From positions 3,844,001 through 3,908,000 of the forward strand of contig JACAAK010000003.1 of NCBI GenBank assembly GCA_025093985.1: a stretch of DNA of 64,000 nt, in the 5' to 3' direction. How positions within the stretch are numbered: the first letter of the stretch is position 1; every line of letters starts with the position of its first letter. The position numbers and the translations under genes were made by a program. Under the pieces are notes generated by a model. That model had not been told where the DNA came from, made no database searches, and saw only the letters and a list, made by a program, of their open reading frames with translations. Of the stretch, positions 1-13,161 are shown one piece after another. Origin of the DNA: Calvatia gigantea (lineage: Eukaryota; Basidiomycota; Agaricomycetes; Agaricales; Lycoperdaceae).

Positions 1-3000
1 CGCCCAGCAGTAGCAGCTCTATCAACGACGTGAAGCCGACCTCCCCACCACAGAGCGCGTCCTTTTTCGTGTTGCTTCCTCAACTTTCTGCGGAGCTTAA
101 AGCACTGTACAAACCCGTCAAGGAGTCTTCTTTGCTTCCGAAAATTGATGAAATTATTGGAGAGTATGACGAACGTGGTGTTCTTTGGTACTTTGCCCGC
201 TTCAAAGGAGGAATTGCTCATCGAGTGCGTTTGTGTTTTTTCATCCCGTTTGTTACAAATATGAACGCGTACTATTTAATTTAGTATCCAGCAGAAGGCT
301 TTGGAGATTATTTCCCAGCTCTACTTGAAGCCTACAGTGTGTCATACCCTATATATTCCTTGAGCTTGACGACCTTATCCCTTCTTTTCATAGAAACCAA
401 ACGAGAACAAGGTACTCTGGGCCCATTTGACCCCACAGCAACATACATCCACCCTCTAGACCGTGTTGTCCTTAAACTCACCATCCCAAGCCGAAGTTCG
501 TCCAGTCTCAGCACACTAACCGAATCCTCACCCTCTGACGACGAAGAGTACGAAGACGATGATGACTCCTTATCTGGTAGACGTCCTTCTCGGCGCAGTG
601 GAAGAAATCATAAAGGTTCACAGCAATTGCCCTTCAGTCCGAGGAAGACTAGGAGGGTTGTATTGACTGTTACGGACGACGACGACGAGGGCTTCTCAAA
701 TCGTAAAACTCGTGGCCTAAGACAGCTGAAGTTGAAGCCTAGGGCATATATGGACGATGATTATGGAGAGTCGGAAGCGGAAAGTGACGACGATGAAGGG
801 TACGGGTATCGCGCTAGCCGCTCGAAGAAGGGTAAACAGAAGGCTGTAGCAAAGGCTAGGGGCACAAAGCCAGAATATGGAACTGTCAGGCCAATTGGGG
901 ACATCGACTTGGATTATTTCTCTGATGATGAGGATAGACCGTTGAGGGCTCATCGAGGAATTTGTGAGAAGTGTCACCAGGGGCCTGCGCATGCACAGTT
1001 GGCGGCGTGGAAGAGGAAGAAGGGAAGAAAAAAGAAGGCCAACAGCGATGACGAGACTGACGACGAGGAGAGGATTGAGAGGCTGGGTGGTTGGGTGCGA
1101 TGGTTTGTATCTTTACACGCTTCAAGGGTGAATTTTGAGCTCAATGATCTTACAGTTTGAAGTGCTGCGTTTCAGCCCATTGGGGGTGCATGGCCCAGAC
1201 TCAGCGTGACGAGGTGCTTAAGGCTATTCGTGAACGTGAAACACTGAAATGGAAAGAAGAACATGGGGATGATGAGGCTGGTGCTCCTCCCAGGCGAAAA
1301 GTTCTCGGAATGCAAGAAACGACGGATTTCATTTGTGGTATGTACCGCCCGTTATTCAACGCATAGATTCAGGTTGACACTCTGATCAGGTCCATGTACA
1401 AGGGGTGGAATATGTATGGGGTGTATGGAGACCGTTCTCCAACCTCTTGGGGAGGCTCCAGCCATACCTCCGAAAGATGTTGAGGATGTCGTGATGACGG
1501 AGACGGCACAAGGATCGCCGAAAGATGGGGACTCTACATTGACAACCACAACCACACCACCTCGAGAGCTATTTTACCGCTGTTTGACATGCAAACGTCT
1601 CGCGCATTACGCCCATCTCGGACGACCGCCCTCGTTGCGCGACGCCGACCTTTCAGAAGTCGCCGAGCACTATCAACTCAACACTGCCTGGCTCTGTCCG
1701 GATTGTACATCCTATCAATACCCGCTCGACAAAATAATCGCATGGCGCCCGTACCCACAGAACACAACTGAGCCTCCGCGCCCGAAGGATGAGCCGCCAT
1801 CATATAAAGAAAGATTACCGAGAGAATATCTCGTCAAATGGCAAGATAGGAGTTACAGGAGGCTGTCGTGGGTACCGCATATGTGGCTTGTGTCCACTAA
1901 TCCCTCGAAGTTGAAGAATTTCTTGACTGGAGGAACGAAAGTCGAGTTATTGGATGAACCGGTAGATGATGAAGAGAAGAGGGATGAAGGAAGTGGGGAG
2001 GTGACTTTTGATATCACCGCGGAAGAGTCAAGAGCTTCATCTGTGAAACCCGGAGCCGCAACGCCCAAGTTGCCGAGTGATCCATTACTCGACGCTGAAA
2101 GGTGGATCCTACCCGCGTGGAAAACTGTGGATCGGGTGCTGGATGTCGTCCTTTGGGTGCCGAAGAAGTCAAAAGGAGGTAGCAAGAAGCAGAAGCAGAA
2201 GGCTACGAAGGGTCGAAAGCAAATTGTTAGCAGCGATGAGGAAGGGGAGGATGATGAAGATGATGAAGAGGTGAAGGAGATGAAGAGGATGGTATTTGAG
2301 GAGGGTGAGTTGCCCCCGGCCGACAACACAGAGACCGCGGAGGAATGGGAGGAGAGGACCGGAGAGACCATTTCAATGGCTCAGATCGACATGGTTGCCT
2401 GGGCATTCATTAAGTGGGATGATCTGGGTTATGACGAAGGTATGCTCCCAAATTTAGCCTCGGCGTAAAATACGAATTGACATTGCGACGCTCAGCTTCT
2501 TGGGACTCGCCACCTCGGCAAGGAGAGAAGGGTTATGCTGCATTCACGAACGCCTTTCAGCGCTTTGTTTTCTCCCGGACAGTCGAGATACCCAAACTTA
2601 GCAGATCACACGCTAAACAGTTTGATGACCGCGTCAAGGACGAGTTTAGGAAGAAGTACACGCTAAAGGATCCAGGAGATTTACAACTGGGTCAAGCTCC
2701 AAGTCTCAAGTTAATGCCGTTCCAGGTGGACGGGTTCAATTGGCTGTGTAACAACTGGTGGAATCATCAGCATTGCATCCTCGCAGATGAGATGGGTCTT
2801 GTGAGTGCTCGCCCCCCCCCCGAAGATTAGTTGATTGACTCCCTTCAGGGAAAAACCGTACAAGTGACGGCCTTCCTTGGCTTCATCGCCGCCAAATGGA
2901 AAGCCGTCCCTGCACTTGTTGTCGTCCCCAACTCAACTATAACAAATTGGGTGCGGGAATTTGAACGTTGGGCACCCAATCTTCGTGTTGTTCCTTTCTA

Positions 3001-6000
3001 CGGAGAGAAGAAAGCGAGGGATGTGATCAAGAAGTTTGAGTTATCCCACAAGAACCCCCTATCGACTAACACGCCGGCAAAGTTCCACGTCCTTGTGACA
3101 ACATATGAGTGCATTACAGGCAGGGATTTCACGACCGTTTTTAAAAACCAGGACCGATGGGAGGTGCTGATTGTTGATGAGGGTCAACGCTGTGAGTTTT
3201 CCTCAACCTGTTATTAGGAACTATCGTACTCATTTATCGCAGTAAAGAGTGACAGCAGTCTACTGTTCCGCAAGCTCAACGAGCTGAGGAGTAATCACCG
3301 GGTTATCATGACAGGAGTGAGCTTCCAATGCAGTTAGTCAACCATGCCCCTACGCTGCTGACCCTCGCAAAATTCAGACACCACTGAACAACAACATCCG
3401 CGAACTTTTTAACCTCATGAACTTCCTCGATCCCAAGGAATGGGCGGATCTGGAAGGTTTGGAGAAGGAGTACGCCGAACTTGATGAGGAGAGTATCAAG
3501 AAATTGCATAGCCAGTTGCGACAATACTTCCTACGACGTATTAAGAGTGAGGTCTTGCAACTCCCAGCCAAGGTACGCCAAAGCTTCTCCCTCTGAAGAT
3601 TCGCTAGGATCGATGCCCCCCATAGAACGAGGTTATCGTCCCTGTTTCCATGGCGCCGTTGCAGAAAGAGGTGTACCGTTCAATTCTCAGTAAGCGATCG
3701 TTCCCTCGTTTGAGTTGTTGTCGTTGACATGTGTCTTGCAGCACACAATTTGGATCTTTTGAACGGGCTTTCGCAGTCTAAGGCGTCTGGGTCTAAAGGG
3801 AAACTCAATAACATCCTCATGCATTTGAGAAAGTGGGTACTACGTCTCTGCACATATCACATATGCTTACGGCGTCCAGATGCTTGCAACATCCTTACCT
3901 CTACTCTGAGGACATCGAACCAAAAGGACTTGGCAACCGAGAGGCGCACGAAAAGCTCATCGATGGAAGTAGCAAACTGCGGCTATTGAAGGTCTTGTTG
4001 CCCAAGCTAAAGGAGCGCGGTCATCGTGTTTTATTGTTCAGCCAGGTACAATGCCGGCCCAATTTGCTACCGCGAAGTCATTGCTAACGACAATAGTTCG
4101 TGATTGCCTTGGACATTGTCGAGGACTTTTTGACCGGAGAAGGCTTCAAATACCTGCGCCTGGTATGACCTTCAATGACCTTGATTGGTGCCGTGCTGAC
4201 ATCCTTGATAGGATGGGAATACGAAAGGAACGGAAAGGCAGAAAGGAATGGATGAATTCAATAAGCCTGGCTCGGACGTTTTTATCTACCTCTTGACAAC
4301 TCGAGCCGGGGTACGTTTATTATTATTGGCTGGGGTGAACATCCACGCTGAGGCAGAATTAGGGCGTTGGAATCAATCTCTTTGTAAGCTGTCTTGGCCG
4401 TCTGTGAACCATTCGGTGTTGATGAATGCATAAATTCATCAGAGTGCCGATACTGTGATTATATTTGATCCCGATTTCAATCCTCATCAGGATCTACAAG
4501 TGCGTTCATGTCGGATTGCCGTTCGACTGCCACTGACACCACCTAGGCCATTGCCCGTGCATACCGATATGGCCAGAAGAAAACCTGCCTTGTCTTCAAG
4601 TTTATGATCAAAGACTCTGCGGAGGGTGAGTAAGGCAATCCGGAGCATCTGGCTTCGACACTCACAACGTGCTAGAACGTATTATGCAGATTGGAAAAAA
4701 GAAGCTCGTGCTGGACCACCTCATTGTTCAGAAGATGGACCATGATGAAGACGGAGCAGGCGAAGACATTCAGTCCATTCTGACATACGGTGCTCAAGCT
4801 CTCTTCGATGAGCAACAGGGAAACTCTCGGGATGTTAATTGTGAGTCTAGGCCTTTTTGTATACCCCGTTTACAGTTTCAAATACCGTTTTCCAGACTCG
4901 GACCAAGATATTCTCAAGCTCATTGAGAAGACTGAAGTCGAGGGTGACGAGGAAGATAAACCGAAGGAAGGGATGAGTTTTTCCTTTGCAAAAATTTGGG
5001 CCGCGGATAAGGATAGTCTTGAGGAAATTGGGGACACTGATCAAGTCGACTCTTGGGCGCAGACCCTTCAAAAAATTGAGGCAGAACGGGCGAAGGAGGT
5101 TGCCAAGGCGGAGGCGGAATCCGGTCGTGGACGTCGGAGAGCGGCCGCTATTGCGAAGGTAAGGCCATACTTCGTGAGTTAATGATATCAAATACTGAAA
5201 TTATGCGCAGACAAAGATGGGTAACGGGGACTTGCCGGATAGGGCAGAAACCCCGGCGAAGCGCAAAAAAGGGAAGAAAGCATCCGGGTCGGAGGGTTCA
5301 GGCTCTGCATACACTGCTTCCGATGGCGAAGAATCTGCTGGAGATAGCAGTGATGCTGTCGTGAGGGATCTGATGATACTTGGTGACGACGAGCTCGTAG
5401 AGGACTTTCGAGAACAAGGGCAACACAATGGCCTTCTGGACGGACACGGTAATCCTCACTATGTATCTGCACCTGCCTCGATGCCCAAGCCGCGCCCGTT
5501 TAAACCGCCTGAGCCCGTATATCCAGAATGTGCATTGTGTGGGGAGAGGCATGCAGACGGCGCTGGCACATGCTCGATGACAGACAGCTCAGAAAATCTC
5601 GCGGAGTACCGAGAAATCCTGATTCTCCACGCAGAAGATGAGGATTGGGAGACAAGGGTAAGCAATTCAAGCTGTGGTATTTGCCAATTCGCTCGCTCAC
5701 AGAACTTCAGAGCGCCGCGATCCGAGCGATTGACGAAGTCCTCTATACCCGTGGTCATTTATCGCTCATAGCCGGTCAGCCGCTGCACCCCATTAAACTT
5801 CGACCAGCGCCAACCAATCCAATCCCCATGAAACCAACTTATAATGCTACACCCGTACAAAACGTAGTCCAACCTCCGCCTATGAACTTTATGTATCAAC
5901 AGAGTCGCACGCAGCCCCACCAGGTGCAACAAAGGCCAATACCGTCGTCATCCCTACCGATCAGTTCAAATTCTACTTCCAATTTCGTACATCCGGTGCC

Positions 6001-6324
6001 AATCCTAGGTCCGTCGAAGCGGCCACATCCGCCTTCCGGAGAACCTGCGAAGAAGAAGCCAAAGCTACCCGCGAGTGGGCAGTGTGCTGTATGTCTCAAC
6101 TCGCCTCACCATTTGATCAAGGATTGTATCGTTGTTCGCCAAGGGCCCCAAAGGTCAGTCAGTCTCGTTAAGGACCAAAGCCTGTATTCATGCCGTATCC
6201 TAGTATACTGCAGCAGATCGAGCGGCTGGAGCGTACCCCGGGTATGCAGGACACAGTTGGTATTTTGAGAAAGATTTTGAGGAAAATGAAACGCCGCGAA
6301 ATGGAGACGAAGATACAACAATAA
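1..6324 (+). CDS. Mit1/CHD-type chromatin remodeling ATPase (5' partial)
   Basis: SNF2-family ATPase expected to slide or evict nucleosomes in the nucleus. The reading frame is open at base 1, so the N-terminus lies outside the window; about 15-20 short introns interrupt it. Domains in order: acidic linker; cysteine-rich PHD-like region (CEKC near 967, CCVSAHWGC near 1160, [15 protein letters not shown] near 1575, WLCPDC near 1690); chromodomain-like segment [17 protein letters not shown] (about 1825-1875); SNF2 core with Walker A split by an intron (ADEMGL near 2785, GKT near 2850); Walker B VDEGQ near 3172, with DEGQ in place of DEAH; helicase C with RAYRYGQKK near 4560; two C-terminal zinc-knuckle-like motifs ([15 protein letters not shown] near 5530, [15 protein letters not shown] near 6085). 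PHD plus chromodomain-like plus DEGQ resembles fission-yeast Mit1 of the SHREC silencing complex; a CHD3-type remodeler is the alternative. Family call is strong; exact orthology is inferred. Confidence 0.92.
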
Positions 6325-6738
6325 AACTGCGGACTCGTCGGAGGGGTGTCATCCTGCTATAAATAATTTCTTGCTAATCTAGCCTATGCCACTGTTATTT
6401 GTAGCATGTGCTACTCGGTAATTTGGACCGCCCAAGGAAGTAGACGGGGGATGCTGCCATTCCTCATATATCAAAGCAATCACTGTATAATATCAGCTTC
6501 AGCTGTGTTTATTGTGGATCCATTCTGATGATTTACTCGATCTTGGATGTACATAGGCCGAGTTCGTGTGCACAGTGTACACCATTCGGAGTTGACTACG
6601 TCACGCGGTGTGGGAACGGAACTTGAATTGAGTGGCTGCGCAGTTGAGCGGCTAGGTCCGAGCGGGCGTGTGAGGTGCTGAGTTAGGCGACCACGCTGGG
6701 AAAACGCAACTTGTTCTGCTACTCTCTCTCCTCCCCTC
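6325..6738. other. Intergenic spacer, remodeler to RNase III-like gene
   Basis: 414 bases between two same-strand genes. It should hold the 3' UTR of the remodeler and the promoter of the next gene. I see no repeat, RNA gene or clear TATA box. Confidence 0.5.
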
Positions 6739-8118
6739 ATGCAGCAAGCTTATCCTGTATCAACCAGCACATTCTCTGGTATCAGTCTCAAGCGTAGTCG
6801 GTCTCGAGATGCTCCCCCATCCTGGGAGGTTCCCCGCCTCCCGGGGATTGGTACGGATCTTGTGCTTGAGGTCTACACACACCACTCGCTGCGCCCGCCC
6901 AATTGTACCAAACCAGAAGACTTTACTGACAACCAGCGGCTCGCTCAACTTGGACGGAAGGTCTTGAACGCTGCTGTAACCGTGGTTTTGTTTAGGAAGA
7001 CACCACATCTCTCCGTCGAACAAATGCAGGTAAGGAGTTGTGGCCGATCTCGCCGCATCACACCCATCGTGGCATACTCATGGCCATCCCTGCCCGCAGG
7101 ACCGGACGGAGAAGTTATTATGTGATGATATTATACAGGCATGGGTAAAATCTTACGACATGGCCAAGCGAATTCGTTGTCTCGCTGAATACAAGTCAAA
7201 ACTGCAAGGCGCTGAAGTATGTTGGACTGACAATTTTGGTGTCACCCCTATTGATTCTAACTGACTCATGCATAGGAATGCCGGACGGTATTCTGCGCCT
7301 ACGTTGGGGCAGTTCTGCGCCATTCGGGACAAGAGGCTGTGGAAAGGTGGGTTGGGTCACTTGTACAGTACCAAGAGCACCAGGACCCTTCCACAGCAGC
7401 GACGTCGGAAGTTCCACCTGCGAAGAAAATCAAGAACGAACCTGTTTCGTCCTCGATTTCCTTCGCATCGCAATCGTCGACGTCGCTTTCCTCTTCCACC
7501 TCTCAGAACCAGCCATACTCCCCCACGGCTCCATATCTCAACAATCCACCCCCTTCTTCATACCCAACCCGTCAATTGCCCCCGCACATAAACAAGCCTG
7601 TATATCAGTCGCAATCGTCTCCGCAGTTGTCGCAATTCAGTGCATTTTTTCAATCGTTGGCCACGCTTTCCCAGTCCCCCTCTTTGCGAGCGGTGACGGC
7701 AAATCAGTCACAGCGAGCACCGTCGATGACAGCCGATGGGAAGTCTTCTGCCAGTCAGGGGATACCATCATCTGTGATGAGACCAAATCCACTGGCGCCC
7801 GCTACGCCCTATGCCCCCTTTCTTCCTATATTCAATCAAACTGCCGCTCAAAGAGGAGTCAAGGTTGACTACACAGCAGAGTTCAGTGGACCTTCACATG
7901 CTGGCCAATGGACTGTGCAGTGTACTGGTATGTGATTTCATTTTATGCTTGCTTTGAATGTCCCCCGTCAAGGGCGTTTATCTTACGCGCTGTATTTGAT
8001 TTCTTTTTCTGTTTTGACAGTTAATGGCATTCGCAAAGGAGAAGGAAAGGGGAGCAACAAACAAATTGCGAAAGAAGAGGCAGCACGGCAGGCTTACTAT
8101 TCTATGGGTTGGTCTTAA
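6739..8118 (+). CDS. RNase III-like fold plus dsRNA-binding domain protein
   Basis: Four exons (6739-7029, 7100-7216, 7276-7927, 8021-8118) give a 385-aa protein with all junctions in frame. The first ~170 residues resemble an RNase III domain: LPGIGTDLVLEVYTHHSLR then NQRLAQLGRKVLNAAVT, which lies where active enzymes carry E-x-x-E-x-x-G-D. The acidic catalytic residues are replaced (QRLAQLGRK), so nuclease activity is not expected. A Ser/Pro/Gln-rich linker of about 140 residues follows. The last ~60 residues form a dsRNA-binding domain (YTAEF near the start, then GKGSNKQIAKEEAARQAYYS, the lysine/alanine-rich second helix). Likely role: dsRNA binding or scaffolding, in silencing or ribosomal/RNA processing. 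It sits between two SNF2 genes on the same strand. Domain calls are good; function is inferred. Confidence 0.8.
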
Positions 8119-8422
8119 TAATTTTGTGGCGGGTAGTGGACTATCATCATGGAGGATTCATAATTCTGTGTTGTATATCATTAGAATAGAACCTATGTTT
8201 CATCCTGCTAGAACCTTCTAATCCTGCTGTCATCATGTGCAGATAAAGCGGGGAACCGAAGAGTCAGTGTGACTGTGCGTCCCGAGACGGAAACAAGATG
8301 ATATTGGATGGGTGTTCCGAGTAAGCACAGACTTGGACGCCGAATGCTTTGTCAGCAACAGTGTCGCCCAGCACATCGCCGCCTCTCTTCCATCTGTCCC
8401 CTCCAGCTCTACAGCTTGACCA
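8119..8422. other. Intergenic spacer before the Rad5-like gene
   Basis: 304 bases, 3' UTR of the dsRNA-binding gene and promoter of the SNF2-RING gene. No distinct element recognised. Confidence 0.5.
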
Positions 8423-11400
8423 ATGGCCGCCATGACAGACTCCACCCCTCACATATCCAGCTTGTCGATACACTCTAGGAACAACCCCATTGATTTGACC
8501 CACGACGACGAGGAGCCAAACGCAATCCAGTATCATTCGCCGAGATCTAAACGCGCTTACTCAGATTCTCTGGACTCCAGGACGACAGACCAGTGTCCCC
8601 CATCACGATATCAGACAAATTCTCCCTCCACGACTTTCGGTAGTAATAATGCCACTTTCCCCTCCTCCACTCCTGATCAGCATCCTCCGCCACAATCACC
8701 GACTCCACAACTCAATAATTCTTCACCTTTCACAGAACCTTATCTGCCCCCCTATATGAACCATATGAACTACATGAGCCACCACTCATCCCCGCGGCAA
8801 CAATCCCTTCAGCCGACATCACTCCTCCGACATCATTTCCAACCTGGACAACACATGCACCCGACCCCTCCTCCTTTTGCTCAAGCGCTCAGACCACCAC
8901 TTCCTCATCTCTCTTCTTCCGGCCCTGGACATCAAGTTATAGACCTGACGGATTCTCCTTCCCCTCCCCCTGCTGCAGCATTTAATGTACCCCCAGGCCT
9001 CCACCCGGTAAACCCAGACGATCCCCCGAAGACACCCGTCTGTATCGGACAGCTTGTAGTCAACGCTCTTATTCTTTATCCTATTCCTTATCTATTGCCT
9101 CGGGACCCCGTCTCAAGAAGTCGAATGGGCCGCTGTCAGGCTTCAGTACGAACATAATCCCCACCGGATGGGCAGCTCAGAGACGATACACATACGAACG
9201 CCAAGTGACAGGACTCCGAATGGTGATATAATAGCTGGAGACAACTTCGCTGTAGTTGAGCAAAAGGTGGCTACGAGTTTAGGAGGGATGCTGGGGAAGG
9301 GATTGATTCGCCTAGAAGCCAAAATACGCAGAGGGAAGCCTAATGTGCGTGTTTTCCCCCATTGAAAATGCTCCGTATATGCGCCACTCATGCTCCATAC
9401 AGTTACCCGTAATACCACTGCAGATGCTTGTTTACACCCCAAAGGGAAACATCATGGTCGTTGGCAACTATCTACAGCAGTGCAATCTTTTGTTGGATCA
9501 TCCAAACCCTCCCTATGACGATTGTCGTCTCACGACATACTCTTACTTCAATCCCCATAATCCGCCACCAGGAGGTCAAAACAGACCTCTCCTGCTCAAT
9601 AATCGGTTGTACGAGCCGGCCGGGGGATCATCTTCGAGGTGGTCTGAATCCGCAATGGGGAGGAGTCAAGATGTTCAGCGGACGCAGGTTGACGAGCTCT
9701 TTAAACATTTGAAAGACGGCGTTGAGTTGTCTGAAACTGAACCAAGTACGTGACATATCATAAATCTGATGCAGGCGAACCATCTCAAGAGTTCATCAAA
9801 CTTATTCGTAGGTCCTGATGTGGCGACAAGATTATACCCTCACCAGAAAAAGGCACTCACATTCCTCCTTGATCGCGAGCACGAGAAACCAGCATTAGAT
9901 GGGGACTTTTCGTCATTATGGCGCAGACAAACCGATTCTGTGACTCAGCGTCAGAAATGGGTCAACATTGTGACAGAAGAGGCCACCGCAGAAGAACCAA
10001 AGGAGGCAAGAGGCGCCATTTTGGCTGACGATGTATGTCATTTATCTTGTCAATCGCCTAATTTTGATTATTCGGCTGCATACCTCACTCACGCTAACCC
10101 TAAATACCTCTTTGGTAAATTACAGATGGGCTTGGGTAAAACAATCACCTGCGTGGCCCTGATTGCCGCCACACTTCAGTCCGCAAACAAATTTGCAGCA
10201 GAGCCGTTGGAACCACCTCAGCACCCGCCCAAGAAGCAACAGCATCCTGACCCTTCGCACTTCGCGGGAGCCGTGTGGGATATGCCTAGCCCCACGCCCA
10301 GCGGAAAATCGAAAGCGAAGTCAGACAAACACCAAGAGAAGCTAGAAGCCGAATACGTCAGGGCGTGCCGTATTAAAGCCCGGAGTCGTGCAACCCTTAT
10401 CATCTGTCCATTATCAACCGTGGCAAATTGGGAAGACCAGTTCCGGGAGCACTGGCGTGGCGAAGTGAAAGTTGTTGGCGGTAATGGTGGCTGTATTAAT
10501 CCTAGCGGTCCGTCGCTATCTACCGCCGCCTCGACGAACGGAACAAACACACCAGATGTCGATGCCAAAGTGGAGAAACCAATTCGGTTGAGGGAAGGTA
10601 AACCTTTACGGGTGTACATCTATCATGGCAATGCTCGAAGGCCCGATCCCGCATTTTTGGCGGACTTCGACGCGGTCATCACCACATACGCAACGCTAGC
10701 CTCGGAATTTTCGAAGCAGAATAGAACTGCGCAGATTGCGAGCGAGGATGGCGAGGATGCTGTCGCTGGTGGGAGCAGTGATGGCGGCAGAGATGAAGGA
10801 GAGGGCAAGGGGTCCGAAATTGACGATCAGAGCCAGGTCCCCTCGCCTGATCCGAAAGCCAAGAAAACGGGGACGAAACGGAAAAAACCCATGACAACGG
10901 TTTCGAACACGGAGGTTGCGAGCCCCCTGCAGAGTATTCATTGGTTCAGGGTTGTATTGGACGAAGCTCAGTAGGTCACCTCCCCTGCCGACATACCTGT
11001 GATTGCTGATGGTCATTTTAGTTCAATCAAGGAAACCCAGACTGTAGGCTGCCGGGCTTCATGCGATCTCATCGCAGACCGTCGGCTATGCCTCACGGGT
11101 ACACCAGTTCAGAACAAACTAGATGACATGTTTGCATTGATCAAGTTTTTGCGACTAACACCATTCGACGACAAGAACGTTTGGACGAAACATATCAGTG
11201 CCCCCGCAAAATTTGGCCAACGTGAAGGAGTTCTCAAACTCCGCACAATTATGACCTGTATCACCCTCCGGCGCACAAAGACGACCAAAACCCCAGATGG
11301 CAAATACATCCTGGCTCTACCACCTCGTGACGACAAGATCATCCGCCTCGACCTAAATGAATCTGAATTGGAAATTTACAATCAGTACTTCCAGGAATCG

Positions 11401-13161
11401 AAGGCCGAGTTTACGGACTTGACGAGGAAGAACCAGGTGATGAAGAACTACGTAGGGATTCTGCAAAGGTTGTTGCGGTTGAGGCAGATTTGTGATCACA
11501 AGGAGTTAATTGGGGTCAACGCTGGAGGTGTAAACGGCGCAGGGTCCGACTTAGCTTCATCATACGAGGATATTGTGACGGCCATATCCAAGGAGGGGAT
11601 CAACCCCGCCCGAGCTAATGCTATTTTCGCGCTGCTGAAAGAAGCTGCCACAACACAATGCATACAGTGTGGTGGAGAGTTGTGTACGCTTCCTGAAGGT
11701 ACCAGTGCCAACGATACCATGGATGCAGACGGACCACCACCCCTAAAGAGAGGACGAAAAACCAAGGGACAGACTTCCCGTGCACCAACGCGAGCGAACA
11801 GCCCCTCCGGCGGTCCACGCCCAATCCTCACGAGGTGCCAACATCTTTTCTGTTTGGAATGTTACAGGATGGCTGCGTGTCCTGGATGGCCAGATGTTCC
11901 GATGACGTTGTCAAGTCAGTGCTCGGCATGTCAAACAGAACTATTCCCAGCAGATGTGGTGGAGATTAAACCCGAGGTGATAATGGATAATGCCGGTGGA
12001 CCGCTGGACGGGAAGAAGGCGAAAAAGGAGACAAAGGAAGAGAGGACGAAGAGGCATGAGAGGAGACTTCTCGAAATCGAGACGAGGTTAATGCAAGAGC
12101 AGGGCCTATTTGTGGCGCAGCTACAGCAGCAGATAGAAGATCACCCGAATCCCAAGTTAGAACCAGGATCGCCTCAACTTCAAATGTTGCCCTCCCAACC
12201 TGAAACTCAGGACGAGCAAATGAAACTGGAGACGGATATTGCTTCTCTCTCCTTGCCTCCACCCAGCGTCCGAGCACAAGCTACGACACTGTTACAAGAG
12301 GAGATATACCAGCGTTCAACTAAAATTAAAGCCCTCATCCAGCGCCTCATGCCCTTTTCAATTGCTAACCCTCATTCCGCTAATTACAATCCTGCCGGAC
12401 TCGACGTAGAAATCGTCGACAGTGATGGGAACGGATCATCCGACAATGTGATTAAAACCATCGTATTGTAAGTCCCTTCTACTCTCCTAGCCTGTTACAT
12501 TTTACTCACAACCGTGCGCCGGAATCTTAGCTCGCAGTGGACTAGCATGCTTGACAAGTAAGTGGGCACACACTCTTTTTCCTGTCCACAGCGCTGATTT
12601 GCTGCCGCTCACGACCTCATTAGGATCGAAGACGCTCTCCTAATTCATAAAATCCGATATGATCGTCTAGATGGAACAATGAAACGTGAAGAACGGTCAA
12701 GGGCATTGGACTCGCTCAAGTATGATCCTGGGTGCGAGGTACTTCTCGTCAGCCTGAAGGCCGGAGGTGTCGGCCTAAATTTAACGGCTGCGCAGAGAGT
12801 CATCTTGATGGATCCTTGTTGGTGGGTATACCTTTCTGGATTCGGAAATGTTCGCTGCGGTTCTGATGGTCTCCTGTCGGTGGTGTAGGAATCCTGCCGT
12901 TGAACATCAAGCCGTGGATCGAATTGTGGGTATACCGGTAGCTGCCTCTGAAATCTCCAAGCTAATCGAATACCTTAGCATCGACTGGGCCAGACGAAGC
13001 CAGTTTCATCCATCAAATTCATCATTGCTGGCTCGATCGAAGAGAAGATGCTCAAAATACAAGAGAGGAAGGACAAACTTGCACAGATTACGCTTGGTGC
13101 TCGCACAAAGGCGGAAATCATGGAACAACGTATGGAACAACTCAAGGAACTCTTCAGGTAA
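8423..13161 (+). CDS. Rad5/Rad16/HLTF-type SNF2 ATPase with inserted RING finger
   Basis: Nuclear SNF2 ATPase with an E3-type RING, the architecture of Rad5 (DNA damage tolerance) and Rad16 relatives. The start is ATG 8423 in a good context (accaATGgc); a second ATG lies three codons on. A low-complexity Pro/Ser/His-rich N-terminus contains two acidic-hydrophobic VIDLTD/PIDLTHDD motifs that resemble SUMO-interacting motifs. A conserved pre-helicase region follows (KVATSLGGMLGKGLIRL near 9268). The helicase core shows an intron-split Walker A (ILADD near 10015, MGLGKT near 10127), DEAQ (near 10964), LTGTPVQNKLDDMF (near 11092), the RING inserted between the lobes (CIQCGGEL near 11658, CQHLFCLECY near 11836, CSAC near 11920) and motifs V-VI (LLVSLKAGGVGLNLTAAQRV near 12740, HRLGQTKP near 12980). 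Stop TAA 13159-13161. Choice among Rad5, Rad16 and other RING-SNF2 paralogues is not settled. Confidence 0.9.

Noticed and set aside
1853..2371. Minus ORF of 172 aa, Ser-rich
   Set aside because: It is the antisense of an acidic Glu/Asp-rich coding region of the remodeler; such regions give Ser/Leu-rich shadows.
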